Counted from the first letter of the stretch, positions 16,801 through 26,107 are shown. The stretch is 63,195 nt of DNA from Thermoplasmata archaeon (GCA_021806295.1 JAJZXS010000025.1:1-63195); one strand, 5' to 3'. Program-made: numbers and translations. Notes: a model not told the origin generated them from the sequence alone.

Positions 16801-16960
16801 TTATATAAATTTATTTAAATCCAGTATTATCACATGTAGTTTCTACAATACAGGTATCCAATTACCTGAGAGCGTACCGGAACAGTATTTAAAAGAGAGG
16901 CCTCCGTGGCATTCGATTTCCCAAATATCCATGCATTTCAATTAATATGCCTGGATTTCT
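16801..16960. other. Intergenic region with two hairpins, possible small RNA
   Basis: Between the divergent universal stress protein gene and L41e lie about 260 bases without an open frame of note. Two inverted repeats are visible: CAGGTA at 16851-16856 pairing with TACCTG at 16863-16868, and ATCCATGCAT at 16927-16936 pairing nine of ten with ATGCCTGGAT at 16947-16956, followed by TTTCTTT. The second could act as a terminator. AT-rich TATA-like DNA precedes the first hairpin, so an RNA of roughly 100-120 bases could be made. I see no C/D or H/ACA box motif and no resemblance to tRNA, SRP RNA or RNase P RNA. Confidence 0.25.
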
Positions 16961-17041
16961 TTATAATAACAACCATGTTATAAAATAGGTATTTATATTA
17001 AAAAATAATACCAAACATACATTTACACTTGAGGTGACATA

Positions 17042-17149
17042 GTGAAACGAAGTTCAAGAGACTGGAAGAAAAGAGGAAACATGCGCTGGAAATGGAGAAA
17101 GAAAAAGATAAGAAGATTAAAGAGAGCTAGAAGGGCAAGCAAGCAGTAA
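17042..17149 (+). CDS. rpl41e: 50S ribosomal protein L41e, extended form with GTG start
   Basis: A 35-residue, extremely basic peptide. The C-terminal part from the internal methionine (MRWKWRKKKIRRLKRARR) matches L41e, normally about 25 residues. The reading frame begins at GTG 17042, preceded by the strong Shine-Dalgarno GAGGTGA at 17031-17037, which adds 13 residues (KRSSRDWKKRGN) to the standard core. The internal ATG at 17081 has no Shine-Dalgarno sequence, so the longer form is more likely to be translated. Its size puts it below normal gene-calling limits. A perfect hairpin follows the stop codon directly. L41e sits at the subunit interface of the ribosome. Confidence 0.88.
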   Translation: MKRSSRDWKKRGNMRWKWRKKKIRRLKRARRASKQ

Positions 17150-17150
17150 G

Positions 17151-17170
17151 GCCATAGATAAATCTATGGC
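17151..17170 (+). terminator. Perfect hairpin after L41e
   Basis: GCCATAGA at 17151-17158 pairs perfectly with TCTATGGC at 17163-17170 around a TAAA loop, one base after the L41e stop. No long T-run follows directly, though TTTTTACTGTTTTT lies about 20 bases on. It could be an RNA 3'-end structure or terminator for the very abundant L41e message. Confidence 0.55.
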
Positions 17171-17270
17171 TGACTTTCACAGCCTGGTTTTTACTGTTTT
17201 TACCATGTAATGGTTTTAAGTTTTATTACTGGAAAACTTTAATAAAATCTATTGATACACATATCTTAAA

Positions 17271-17870
17271 ATGACGAAAAAGCACTCAACCGGAAATGTA
17301 TCTGCCCTTCTGAAATCAAATATCGCCCAGGCAATAAAAACACTCTATATAACCAGGAAGGTAATATATTACAGGGCAAACCGGGATTATCCAAAACTCA
17401 ACTCGGCATATTCAATTTTCGTTGAAAATATCAATAATTTAGTGGACACTGGGGCCCTAATAGCTGTAAAATTCAACAGTGGATTTATTTACAAAAAACT
17501 TGATAAAAAACTGGCAGATTCAATTATCGAATTTCTGGATTTTTTATTGATTATACCACCCGACCGCTATTCCATTATGAAAAGCCGGGATACGGCTATA
17601 ATCAATGAGATTACTGTGCCAAAACTGTCCAGAATTTTAAGGACCATCCTGCAATTCAAATTTCCAGAATACTGGATTGACAAACAGCCAGAATACGAAT
17701 GCATTGCAATGGCCATAATGGATATTGTCAGGGAAACAACGGACAATATTGAACTTTCCAATTCCATAGATGATATAAAAAATAGATCCTCAGATATGGA
17801 AAAAATAAACTGCATAAACAATTATAAAAATAAAATTAAGGAATGGATATCAATGGGATTTATTATATAG
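17271..17870 (+). CDS. Unknown 199-residue protein
   Basis: No family recognised. The protein is mostly predicted helix, rich in lysine, isoleucine and asparagine, with a basic N-terminus and no membrane segment. Several helical segments (IAQAIKTLYITRKVIYYRAN, then YSIFVENINNLVDTGALIAV) recall a helical bundle or winged-helix N-terminus followed by a helical C-terminal domain, but this is only an impression. The ATG is preceded by TTTAATAAAA about 30 bases upstream and no Shine-Dalgarno sequence. It is convergent with the MFS gene, stop codon against stop codon with no gap. Its more AT-rich codon use than the neighbours could indicate a later arrival. Confidence 0.55.
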   Translation: MTKKHSTGNVSALLKSNIAQAIKTLYITRKVIYYRANRDYPKLNSAYSIFVENINNLVDTGALIAVKFNSGFIYKKLDKKLADSIIEFLDFLLIIPPDRYSIMKSRDTAIINEITVPKLSRILRTILQFKFPEYWIDKQPEYECIAMAIMDIVRETTDNIELSNSIDDIKNRSSDMEKINCINNYKNKIKEWISMGFII

Positions 17871-19298
17871 TTATTCCTTCTTCACTTCTGGCATGACGAG
17901 CCTGGGCATTCCATGAACGTGCTTGTAGGAGGCGACCGCAATTTCTTCAAGAGTCAGTCCCTTGGTTTCGGGTGTGAAGAATATTGTAAACACGAATGCC
18001 AGTATCATTAAAGCCAGGAGTATGAAGAAGAACGAGGGCTTGCCTATTGTATCACTTATGAAAGGAAACAGGAATGCAGAAAGGAAAGATGCAATTCTTG
18101 TTATTCCTGTGGCCCCTCCCATGGACGAAGACCTCAATTTTGTTGGAAGAAGCTCAATAGCGTAAAGTCCCATTGTATCCCCGGGCCCCAGATTTCCTAT
18201 TCCATAATCTATCACAAATGCAGCTATGCCCACGACAATGGCTATGCTGGCAACGGCACCGGATGCCAGGAAGAACATTGCCATGGCAATTCCCATACCG
18301 CCGAAACCTATGATCTGAAGTGGCCTCCTTCCCATACGGTCGTTCAGCATAACTGCCCCGAATGCACCCAGAAATCCTACCGGCATATAAAATATCAGCG
18401 AGAACAATAGAGATGTGCTCCCCTTAACTCCAAGGCTTGTAAGTATTAAGGGCGAATAAAGGCCGATTCCATATCCTGCAAGATCGTAGAGTATCCACTG
18501 GAACCATATGATTGCTGTACGCTTTCCATATTCTCCCTTGAATAGGGCAGTAAAGGACCCGGCGGCTATAGTCTCCTCTTTTTCCCTTTCAGCAATTATC
18601 GCTTTTATATCCTCCTTTGTTATGCCTATCTTCTCTGCCACTGTGTTGAGGTTTTTCTCTGATATTTTAGATTTTCCGGGTTCTATGATATCCCACCTTA
18701 CAGATTCAGGCATCCTTGTCCTGAGAATAACTGTGACAATGGCGGGTATAGCACCTATTGCCAGTGTCCATCTCCAGCCGGTCAGCGGATTTACCAGATA
18801 GAACAGGTATCCGATTCCAAATGCAACTCCTGCCCCTATGCTCCAGAATGTCCATACCCAGCCATATCCAGCACCTCTCTTTTTATCGGGATACATTTCG
18901 GTTGTGTATACAGGGCTCAGGGCATAGTCAGCGCCCACTCCCCAACCGACGAAGAACCTGAATATTATCATTTCATAAATATTGGTAGACACTGCAGAGA
19001 GTATGGCAAATACCGCGAAGAAGATAAGGTCGAATATATACAGGTATCTTCTCCCGATATTATCAGCAAAATGCCCGAATAGAACCGCACCCACAAATGC
19101 ACCCAGAAGGGCAGATCCAGTCACAAAAGATTCGGTAAATGCATCATACTGAAATATTTTGTAGGTCACCAGAACAAGAGTAAATACCGATATCACACTC
19201 AGGTCATAGCCATCCAGAAAATATCCCATGGCAGAAAGTGTTGTAATTACGGACCTGCCGGGAATCTTCATCTGATTCTCAGAATTATTAGTATTCAT
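17871..19298 (-). CDS. MFS transporter, sugar/organic-acid type
   Basis: A complete 475-residue MFS transporter with twelve predicted membrane spans. The cytoplasmic motif GHFADNIGRRYLYIFD appears in the first half and NDRMGRRPLQIIG in the second, with the sugar-porter-like PESVRW in the central loop and PETKGLTLEEIA after the last span. The family motif set points to the sugar/phosphate/organic-acid porter branch, but the substrate is uncertain. The central loop is long and charged (about residues 205-245). It is a relative of the truncated transporter at the start of the window. It abuts the unknown gene at 17271-17870 in a convergent arrangement and is divergent from the second YrhK-like gene. 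Confidence 0.9.
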   Translation of the reverse strand: MNTNNSENQMKIPGRSVITTLSAMGYFLDGYDLSVISVFTLVLVTYKIFQYDAFTESFVTGSALLGAFVGAVLFGHFADNIGRRYLYIFDLIFFAVFAILSAVSTNIYEMIIFRFFVGWGVGADYALSPVYTTEMYPDKKRGAGYGWVWTFWSIGAGVAFGIGYLFYLVNPLTGWRWTLAIGAIPAIVTVILRTRMPESVRWDIIEPGKSKISEKNLNTVAEKIGITKEDIKAIIAEREKEETIAAGSFTALFKGEYGKRTAIIWFQWILYDLAGYGIGLYSPLILTSLGVKGSTSLLFSLIFYMPVGFLGAFGAVMLNDRMGRRPLQIIGFGGMGIAMAMFFLASGAVASIAIVVGIAAFVIDYGIGNLGPGDTMGLYAIELLPTKLRSSSMGGATGITRIASFLSAFLFPFISDTIGKPSFFFILLALMILAFVFTIFFTPETKGLTLEEIAVASYKHVHGMPRLVMPEVKKE

Positions 19299-19465
19299 TT
19301 AAGTTTTATAAAACTGTACTATTTAAAAATTATGTACATGCCATATGTGGGAACTGCTGTCAGTGATCTTTGCCTGAATTATGAAAAAATATAAGCATTG
19401 CGCATATATTTTATACGGGAAATATTTGCATAAAAAGTATTTTAAACCGGTATTGATAATCTATA

Positions 19466-20425
19466 ATGCCAGATTTTGACAATTTGAGTTTTCCTGTTTA
19501 TTTTCTACATATGCTGCAGGATAACCGGATAGGCATTCAGTTCAGATGGAGGGAAATAAAAGGTCTGCTGACCGGGGTATTCGGGGTTGAGATTTGCCAG
19601 AAATTGATTGAAAATGAAATCGTTGAAACCTGTTCTGATGATGAGTTACTGGAGATCACCAATCTGAATGGCATAAATTTTAACCTGCCAAGATCCGATA
19701 GAGAAATACTATATCAAAATGTTGTAAATATTCTGAAACAGGACCCATTTTCCATGGGAATAATGGAAACAGTTTATGCGTCACGTAAAACCGGAAGATT
19801 GATTATGGAATCAATAAATTTTAATATAACCGTAAACAAATTTGAGGAGAAATACATAAATCTGAGAATCACCATGGCAATGCTTCTCTCAGGTGAATTT
19901 TATTATTCAGAAACACTGAAAAATATTTGCAAATCCACACTGGATGCTTATTCCATTTCTATGGACAGTTACCGTGGAGACCTCCAGAAGGATTGGTTTA
20001 TCAGGTTAATAATGCTGGCAAGGCTCAATGAAAACAATGATATTATTTATCAGAGAACGCTGGAAATAGGCGATCCTGATTATCTGAATTTAATGGAGGA
20101 GTCGATAAAATCCGGTAAGGTCCAGTATATGCTGCTCCATATGAATGATTTTCTGCATGACAAAATGGTAAACGATGCCATAGCCGGTTATGAATACAGA
20201 AAAGTACACAGGCAGAGAATAAAAAAACTTTATGATTGGGCTGCCATAGCCAATGATGTGGCCATAGGATCTGAATTCCTGTCCGGAAGCATACTGTTCA
20301 TAAGCCATAAAACCTACATGCTGGGAGTTTATCTGTTCATAGTGGCAAGCATACAGCTTCTAATAAAGCCCGGAATACAGATATCCAGAAAACTGCAGTT
20401 ATTCAAATTAAACCATACAAAATAA
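19466..20425 (+). CDS. Unknown protein with C-terminal YrhK-like membrane domain, copy 2
   Basis: A 319-residue paralogue of the protein at 8160-9107, alike over its whole length, including the N-terminal PVYFLHMLQ, the FGVEICQKL and SDDELLEI segments and the C-terminal KKLYDWAAIANDVAIGSEF, then LGVYLFIVASIQLLIKP, which forms the two membrane spans of a YrhK-like domain. The soluble N-terminal part of about 245 residues is unrecognised. Divergence between copies is high, so duplication is old. Here it lies between an MFS transporter on the other strand and glutamate decarboxylase downstream (53 bases), so it may share a transcript with the latter. No enzyme motif is visible. Confidence 0.72.
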   Translation: MPDFDNLSFPVYFLHMLQDNRIGIQFRWREIKGLLTGVFGVEICQKLIENEIVETCSDDELLEITNLNGINFNLPRSDREILYQNVVNILKQDPFSMGIMETVYASRKTGRLIMESINFNITVNKFEEKYINLRITMAMLLSGEFYYSETLKNICKSTLDAYSISMDSYRGDLQKDWFIRLIMLARLNENNDIIYQRTLEIGDPDYLNLMEESIKSGKVQYMLLHMNDFLHDKMVNDAIAGYEYRKVHRQRIKKLYDWAAIANDVAIGSEFLSGSILFISHKTYMLGVYLFIVASIQLLIKPGIQISRKLQLFKLNHTK

Positions 20426-20478
20426 TGCTGACAGGGGAAATTGAATAGACTTTTTATAGTATCCCCCAATCAATTTAT

Positions 20479-21858
20479 ATGGTAACCGAGAAAATGAATC
20501 CTGATAGGAAGGTGTACGGAACATACAGCAACAGGGACTTTAACAGGCCAATACCTGAATTTGAATTCCCTGAAGATGGCATGGCTGCCCGGGCGGCATA
20601 TGAAATGATCCATGAAGAGTTAAATCTTGATGGAATTCCCGAACTTAATCTTGCGACTTTTGTTACCACTTACATGGAGCCGGAGGCAAAGGCACTATTC
20701 ATGGAAAATGCACACAAAAATTTTATTGACAGCTTTGAATATCCGCAGATCAAAAAGGAGGAAATCAGGATTGTAAATATACTGTCACGGCTATATAACG
20801 CACCTGAAAACAAAGAATTTACCGGAGCTTCTACAATAGGATCCTCTGAATCAATCATGCTTGCCCTCCTGGCCCATAAATGGAACTGGAAGGAAAAAAT
20901 GAAAAAACAGAAAAAGGACATATCGCGGCCTAACATAGTATTCGGTGCTGACACGCATGTGGTCTGGGACAAATTTGCAAAGTACTTTGATGTGGAGCCC
21001 CGTGTTGTTCCACTTGACTCAAAGACACTGGTAGCAGACCCGGAAAGTCTGGTTTCCATGGTTGATGAAAACACTATTGCGGTAGGCGCCGTAATGGGGA
21101 CAACATTTACTGGCGCCTTTGATGATGTCAGGAAAATCAATGCATTGCTTGAAAAACTGAAACAGGAGAAGGGCATCGATGTTCCGGTGCATGTGGATGC
21201 CGCCTCGGCGGGATTTATCACTCCTTTTATTGAGCCGGGCCTCGAATGGGATTTCAGGCTGAGCCATGTAAAATCTATAAATGTATCCGGACACAAATTC
21301 GGCCTGGTCTACCCTGGAATAGGATGGCTTCTGTTCAAGGACAAATCTGATCTGCCTGATGACCTTGTTTTTTATGTGAATTATCTGGGCAATGATATGC
21401 CGACGTACACACTGAATTTCTCGAAAAGTTCATCGAATATCGCACCACAGTACTATAATATCATAAGGCTGGGGAAATCAGGGTACAGGCGCATAGCTGA
21501 AAATATGATGACAAATGCAAGATACCTTGGTGAGAAACTGGGAAAAATTAGAAATTTAGAGGTTATAAGCAATGCAGAGCATATACCGGTAGTTACATTC
21601 AAACAGAAAAGCAGGGACGTATACGACCTATTTGAACTGTCATCTGCAATAAGAAGTTATGGATGGATAGTTCCTGCCTATGCCCTTCCTGCAGATGCAT
21701 CTGAAACAGTTCTCATGAGGATAGTTGTCAGGGAAAGCTTCAGCAGGGACATGGCTGACCTGTTCCTTGACAGCCTGAAGAAGGCCATGGATTCATTATC
21801 CGGAGAACGTGTCAAAAAATCAGGAGTATCCCCGAGAAGGGGGCACCCTGTATCATAA
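20479..21858 (+). CDS. gad: Glutamate decarboxylase (PLP-dependent)
   Basis: Converts glutamate to gamma-aminobutyrate with uptake of a proton, using pyridoxal phosphate. The 459-residue protein follows the bacterial GadA/GadB pattern: an N-terminal FVTTYMEPEA region, FTGASTIGSSESIMLALLAHKW, THVVWDKFAKYF, HVDAASAGFI with the PLP-contacting aspartate, and INVSGHKFGLVYPG with the Schiff-base lysine at residue 273. C-terminal residues end in HPVS rather than the bacterial HxT. In an acidophile it could help proton consumption; however, no glutamate/GABA antiporter is adjacent. A second ATG five codons in is an alternative start. It converges on the histidine operon, one base between stops. Confidence 0.93.
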   Translation: MVTEKMNPDRKVYGTYSNRDFNRPIPEFEFPEDGMAARAAYEMIHEELNLDGIPELNLATFVTTYMEPEAKALFMENAHKNFIDSFEYPQIKKEEIRIVNILSRLYNAPENKEFTGASTIGSSESIMLALLAHKWNWKEKMKKQKKDISRPNIVFGADTHVVWDKFAKYFDVEPRVVPLDSKTLVADPESLVSMVDENTIAVGAVMGTTFTGAFDDVRKINALLEKLKQEKGIDVPVHVDAASAGFITPFIEPGLEWDFRLSHVKSINVSGHKFGLVYPGIGWLLFKDKSDLPDDLVFYVNYLGNDMPTYTLNFSKSSSNIAPQYYNIIRLGKSGYRRIAENMMTNARYLGEKLGKIRNLEVISNAEHIPVVTFKQKSRDVYDLFELSSAIRSYGWIVPAYALPADASETVLMRIVVRESFSRDMADLFLDSLKKAMDSLSGERVKKSGVSPRRGHPVS

Positions 21859-21859
21859 A

Positions 21860-22471
21860 CTATTTTTTATTTCTCCTTGAAAGTTCGTTCATGATATCAG
21901 AAAATTTTATTCCTTCATATGCAAGATATACAGTAAGATGGTACATCAGGTCGGCAGTTTCATAAATTATCCTCTCCTTCCCCTGGGCCAGCACAGTTTC
22001 CACTGCTTCCTCACCAACCTTTTTCCTTATGTTCTCCTCGCCTGAGTTAAAAAGTTCGGTTGTGTATGAATTGGGTCTTGGATTATGCCTTGTCCGGTTT
22101 ACAAGTTCTTCCAGGTTGAGAAGGACCTCCATGGAGTAGTCAATGTTTTCTCCCTGTTCAACGGTGCCAATTTTCCTGAAACAGCTTCTGGTTCCGAGAT
22201 GGCATGCACTTCCCTTCTGATCCACCATGAAAAGAAGTGAATCACCATCACAGTCAACCATCACATCATGGATTTTCTGGATATTTCCGCTCACCTCTCC
22301 CTTCATTCTTATCCTATCCTTGCTCCTGGAGTAGTAATGCATTAATCCTGTTTCAATGCTTTTTCGATATGCTCCCATATTCATGTATCCCAGTGTCAGT
22401 ACTTCTCCTGTGCTGTAATCCTGTACAACCACAGGAATTACTCCATCAAAATCGAAATTATAATCTAACAT
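21860..22471 (-). CDS. hisI: Bifunctional phosphoribosyl-AMP cyclohydrolase/phosphoribosyl-ATP pyrophosphatase HisIE
   Basis: Fused enzyme for steps two and three of histidine synthesis. The N-terminal HisI domain (about residues 1-105) has VVVQDYSTGEVLTLGYMN, YYSRSKDRIRMKGE, the aspartate-rich DCDGDSLLF metal site and the zinc-binding CHLGTRSCF. The C-terminal HisE domain (about 112-203) has RPNSYTTELFN, IRKKVGEEAVETVLA and LMYHLTVYLA. The fused arrangement is common in bacteria. It is the last gene of the operon and overlaps the hisF stop by 14 bases. Its stop lies one base from the convergent glutamate decarboxylase stop. Confidence 0.95.
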   Translation of the reverse strand: MLDYNFDFDGVIPVVVQDYSTGEVLTLGYMNMGAYRKSIETGLMHYYSRSKDRIRMKGEVSGNIQKIHDVMVDCDGDSLLFMVDQKGSACHLGTRSCFRKIGTVEQGENIDYSMEVLLNLEELVNRTRHNPRPNSYTTELFNSGEENIRKKVGEEAVETVLAQGKERIIYETADLMYHLTVYLAYEGIKFSDIMNELSRRNKK

Positions 22472-23210
22472 TTATACCATGCTCCCGTAAATATTTCTTT
22501 ATATCCACTGCACTGTATATTCCCCTGTGGAATATTGAAGCCGCCAGTGCGCCATCAGCTCCAGCATTGAATGCTCCAAGGAAATCCCCTGGACCGCCGG
22601 CACCTCCCGATGCTATTACAGGTATGTCCACATTTTCCACCATATCCCTTATGAGGTTAATATCGAAACCGCTCATTGTCCCATCAGTGTTAATAGACGT
22701 GACAAGAAGCTCGCCTGCACCCAGGGAAGCTACTGTTTTTCCCCATTCAATGGCATCCATGCCTGTGTCTATAGAACCGCCATTTATACATACACGGTAC
22801 TTTCCATTGCTGTACATGGCATCTATTGCTATTACAGTATTGGCTGATCCTATGCGATCCGAAATCTTCCCGATGACCTCAGGATGCTTCACAGCATAAG
22901 TATTTATAAAAATCTTATCTGCGCCGTTTCTAATTATAGATACCATGTCATCCAGATCCGATAAACCACCCCCAACAGTGAACGGTATACTTATCTCAGA
23001 AGCCACCCTTTTTACAAGGTCAGATAGAATTTTCCTTCTGTCGGCAGTTGCCATGATATCCAGAAACACAATTTCATCCATGCCTTCAGATACATAGCGT
23101 TTTGCCAGATCAACAGGATCTCCAGAATCCTGAATGTTCTGAAAATTTACGCCCTTTACAACCCTTCCACCGGCTATGTCAAGTGCTGCAATTATTCTTT
23201 TTGCAAGCAT
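22458..23210 (-). CDS. hisF: Imidazole glycerol phosphate synthase cyclase subunit HisF
   Basis: A 250-residue TIM barrel that, with HisH, forms imidazole glycerol phosphate and AICAR from PRFAR and ammonia. The N-terminus MLAKRIIAALDI has the general-acid aspartate at residue 11, followed by VVKGVNFQN and GDPVDLAKRY. TVGGGLSDLDD, ADKIFINTYAV, ELLVTSINTDGTMSG with the second catalytic aspartate and VIASGGAGGPGDFL complete the two phosphate-binding half barrels. The usual PCLD at the start reads AALD. It overlaps hisA by 19 bases upstream and hisIE by 14 downstream. Confidence 0.96.
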   Translation of the reverse strand: MLAKRIIAALDIAGGRVVKGVNFQNIQDSGDPVDLAKRYVSEGMDEIVFLDIMATADRRKILSDLVKRVASEISIPFTVGGGLSDLDDMVSIIRNGADKIFINTYAVKHPEVIGKISDRIGSANTVIAIDAMYSNGKYRVCINGGSIDTGMDAIEWGKTVASLGAGELLVTSINTDGTMSGFDINLIRDMVENVDIPVIASGGAGGPGDFLGAFNAGADGALAASIFHRGIYSAVDIKKYLREHGINVRL

Positions 23211-23881
23211 ATTAAGTCCTCCATGCTTATCCCACCTTTATAGAGGGCCTTGCCTATAATTACGCCATCGAATCCTGCCTTCTCGATCCGGTATATATCA
23301 TGGATAGAGCCCACGCCTCCTGCATATATAAAATAGCCGGAATCCCAGAATCTCTCTATATTGCTGATGCTCCCTGTTCCGTCCCTGTCTATTGATGTAA
23401 ATATGAAGCGATCCACCAACCCACTAACCTCTGAGTAGAAATCCCTGTAATCTATGGTAGTTACCCTGTTCCATCCACCATATTTTATCAGACCGTTATA
23501 AGCATCGATGCTCACTGTGATATTTTTGAATTTTGATGCTGTGTCCTCCAGAAATTTTCTGTCGAGTGCTGCGCTTCCTATAATTACACTATCAATGCCG
23601 GCAGAATATCCGGTTTTTATTGATTCTGGAGTTCTGAACCCCCCGCCTGCCTGTATGAAAGATGGGACAGATGCCCTTATTTCACCTATCACATTCATAT
23701 TTACAGGCATCCCGGTGAATGCACCTTCAAGGTCCACTATATGGAGTTTGCTGGAAATTTTTGAGAACTTTTCTGCAAATAGAATAGGATTTCCATACTC
23801 TTCTCTTGTGGATATGTCCCCTCTGGTAAGAGACACTGCCTGCCCCCTGTAAATATCTATGGCAGGGTATATATCTATCAT
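23192..23881 (-). CDS. hisA: ProFAR isomerase HisA
   Basis: Isomerises ProFAR to PRFAR in histidine synthesis. The 229-residue TIM barrel begins IDIYPAIDIYRGQAVSLTRGD with the catalytic aspartate at residue 8, has IQAGGGFRTPESI, DSVIIGSAAL, TSIDRDGTGSISN with the second aspartate, and YAGGVGSIHDIY for the second phosphate site. Somewhat shorter than the usual 240 residues. ATG overlaps the hisH stop by four bases (ATGA), and the gene overlaps hisF by 19 bases. The related fold of HisF lies directly downstream. Confidence 0.95.
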   Translation of the reverse strand: MIDIYPAIDIYRGQAVSLTRGDISTREEYGNPILFAEKFSKISSKLHIVDLEGAFTGMPVNMNVIGEIRASVPSFIQAGGGFRTPESIKTGYSAGIDSVIIGSAALDRKFLEDTASKFKNITVSIDAYNGLIKYGGWNRVTTIDYRDFYSEVSGLVDRFIFTSIDRDGTGSISNIERFWDSGYFIYAGGVGSIHDIYRIEKAGFDGVIIGKALYKGGISMEDLICLQKE

Positions 23882-24447
23882 GAAAGCACCCCGAAGTTTT
23901 TTAGAAGCCTTATACCTGTATCTCCTGACTTTTCCGGGTGGAACTGGATTCCGTATATATTTTCATACGCTATTCCTGAAGTGAAATACCCCATATAATC
24001 AGTTTCCATTGCCCGGTATCCAGTATCAGGCACGTAATAGGAATGCATAAAATAAAAGAATGAATTGTCCGGTATTCCCTGCATTATTGGAAGATCGATT
24101 ATATTCCTAACCTGATTCCATCCCATGTGTGTGGTTTTAACCCCTGAAAATTTCCTAACCCTGCCGGGAATAATTCCAAAACCTTTTCCAGGGCCTTCCT
24201 CACTGGAATCGAATAAGATTTCCAGCCCGAGGCATATGCCGAGATATGGTATTCCTGATCTAATCCTGTCAATGAGCGTATCCCTGACCGGATTGATAGT
24301 TTCCAGTACGTAGGTGAACGATCCCACGCCGGGAAATATTATTTTTTCTGCACGTTCAATATCATATTGATTTGATGTAATTTTTCCTCCAGTAACCCTT
24401 TCTATGGTGGAAAGGTTTGCTGTTCCGGTATCTATAATGGCAATCAT
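23878..24447 (-). CDS. hisH: Imidazole glycerol phosphate synthase glutaminase subunit HisH
   Basis: Class I glutaminase giving ammonia to HisF. The 189-residue protein has IIDTGTANLSTI at the N-terminus, FPGVGSF, the nucleophile loop YLGICLGLEILF and the catalytic histidine-glutamate pair in YGIQFHPEKSGD. All three triad residues are present. It overlaps both hisB and hisA by four bases (ATGA), so translation of the three is coupled. Length is slightly below the common 200 residues. Confidence 0.95.
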   Translation of the reverse strand: MIAIIDTGTANLSTIERVTGGKITSNQYDIERAEKIIFPGVGSFTYVLETINPVRDTLIDRIRSGIPYLGICLGLEILFDSSEEGPGKGFGIIPGRVRKFSGVKTTHMGWNQVRNIIDLPIMQGIPDNSFFYFMHSYYVPDTGYRAMETDYMGYFTSGIAYENIYGIQFHPEKSGDTGIRLLKNFGVLS

Positions 24448-24974
24448 ATTGTCCCCTTTGTGCTTTTCAAATACTGATTTTCCTGAATGGCGGTTCCCAT
24501 TGCTGTTCCCAGTGATTTGAATATGTTTTCAGTAATATGGTGGGCATTTTTTCCGTACATCATGACAACGTGAAGGGTCAGTGGCACTGTTCTTGCAAGC
24601 GCCCATAGGAATTCATATACAAGGCCGATTTCAAAACCCTCTGAATCCGTAAAATTTACATCGAAGTTTATGTACGCCCTTGAAATATCCAGTGAAACCA
24701 TTACAAGAGATTCGTCCATGGGCATTGTTGCGTTTCCAAATCTCCTGATGTGCTTTTTGCCTGTATATGAGGATATTTCCTGTGCCACTGTTATTCCTAG
24801 ATCCTCCCATAAATGGTGCCTGAGATCGTATTTGCATCTGATGGTTACGGTTTTCTCCATGTAAAAGAATAATGTTTTCATCATATGGTCAAGAATAGGG
24901 TCTCCGGTTTCTATAGTTGTTTCTGCTGATCCCAGAGAAACTTCTATTTCTGTTTCATTGGTTATTCTGATCAT
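24444..24974 (-). CDS. hisB: Imidazoleglycerol-phosphate dehydratase HisB
   Basis: Dehydrates imidazole glycerol phosphate to imidazole acetol phosphate. The 176-residue single-domain enzyme lacks the phosphatase domain found fused in enterobacteria. Histidine-rich metal motifs are seen in [15 protein letters not shown] near residue 55 and [16 protein letters not shown] near 150. [11 protein letters not shown] near the N-terminus also fits the family. Length is a little under the common 190 residues. It overlaps hisD and hisH by four bases on either side. Confidence 0.95.
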   Translation of the reverse strand: MIRITNETEIEVSLGSAETTIETGDPILDHMMKTLFFYMEKTVTIRCKYDLRHHLWEDLGITVAQEISSYTGKKHIRRFGNATMPMDESLVMVSLDISRAYINFDVNFTDSEGFEIGLVYEFLWALARTVPLTLHVVMMYGKNAHHITENIFKSLGTAMGTAIQENQYLKSTKGTI

Positions 24975-26107
24975 GATCTCACCTCCATGGATTTTCTGTG
25001 CAGGGGCATATTTTCTATATTTGCCAGTGCAATGCCCAGTTCCCTATCAGCCATGAAGTCGTATCTGGAAACATCTGCAAAGGAGGTTTTTTTCATGAAA
25101 TCGTCCACTGTAAGCACTGATGAAAAGCGTGCCGTTCCCCCGGTGGGAAGAAGATGGTTGACTCCAAGGAAGTAGTCACCGGCAGGTACCGGTGCGTATT
25201 CTCCTGTATACACTGCCCCTGCATTTTTTATCCTGCTGAATATCTCCATGGGGCTTGAAGCCAGTATTTCCAGATGCTCAGGAGCTATCTCATTTGCCTT
25301 TGATATGGCCTCTTCCATATTTCTGCAAACAATGATATCCACCCTGCTATTGCCCATATTATCAGGTACCTTTCCTGTGGTCAGAAGCCATGCCTTTGAA
25401 CTCAGCCCGTGTTCCAGCTGGGAGTCCAGATCTGCCCTTATATATTCATTGTTTGAATTTTCATCGGATATAACCATTATTTCAGATGGACCGTAGAGCC
25501 CGTCTATTCCGGTTATGCCGAAAACCTGCCTCTTAGCCTCATTCACGTATGAATTTCCGGGTCCGAATATCTTGTCCACCCTGTTCATCCCTGTACCGAA
25601 GGCCATGGCACCTATCGCCTGAATTCCACCGATTTTGTACACCTCTTTTATTCCCAGCATCCCTGCAATATAGAGGGTGTATGGATTGACCTTGCCGTTA
25701 TCCATTGGTGCGGTTGTTATTATTATATCCCTTACACCTGCTATCTTTGCGGGTGCACCGATCATCATTACTGTTGATGGAAGCGGTTTTTTTCCCGGTA
25801 TATACATGCCTATGCGTTCCAGTGGGGTATACCTTATGCCATATATAGATCCATTAAAGATGCGCATGCGGTCCCTGTTAAGCTGCATTTCATGATTATC
25901 GGTTATACGGTTATACGCCCTTTTTATTACCTCTTTTTCGTAATCCGGTATTGTATTAGCCGCTTCCCTGAATTCTTCCCGCGATACCCTTATATCGCCA
26001 GCATACCCGTCAAATTTCGCAGAATATTCCATAACTGCATCCAATCCACGTTTTTTAATATCTTCCAGTATATTTCTCACATAGTTTTCTATTTCCATCA
26101 GCCTCAC
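24971..26107 (-). CDS. hisD: Histidinol dehydrogenase HisD
   Basis: Oxidises L-histidinol to histidine in two NAD-dependent steps. The 378-residue protein is shorter than the bacterial form of about 430, mainly at the N-terminus, but has [36 protein letters not shown], the zinc ligands in [20 protein letters not shown] with the catalytic glutamate-histidine pair, and a final HRKSMEVR histidine ligand. The start may be the ATG at 26107 or 26098. Either way the gene overlaps the 3' end of hisG by 44-53 bases, much more than the other junctions of the operon, which suggests a shifted hisG stop. Confidence 0.95.
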   Translation of the reverse strand: MRLMEIENYVRNILEDIKKRGLDAVMEYSAKFDGYAGDIRVSREEFREAANTIPDYEKEVIKRAYNRITDNHEMQLNRDRMRIFNGSIYGIRYTPLERIGMYIPGKKPLPSTVMMIGAPAKIAGVRDIIITTAPMDNGKVNPYTLYIAGMLGIKEVYKIGGIQAIGAMAFGTGMNRVDKIFGPGNSYVNEAKRQVFGITGIDGLYGPSEIMVISDENSNNEYIRADLDSQLEHGLSSKAWLLTTGKVPDNMGNSRVDIIVCRNMEEAISKANEIAPEHLEILASSPMEIFSRIKNAGAVYTGEYAPVPAGDYFLGVNHLLPTGGTARFSSVLTVDDFMKKTSFADVSRYDFMADRELGIALANIENMPLHRKSMEVRS

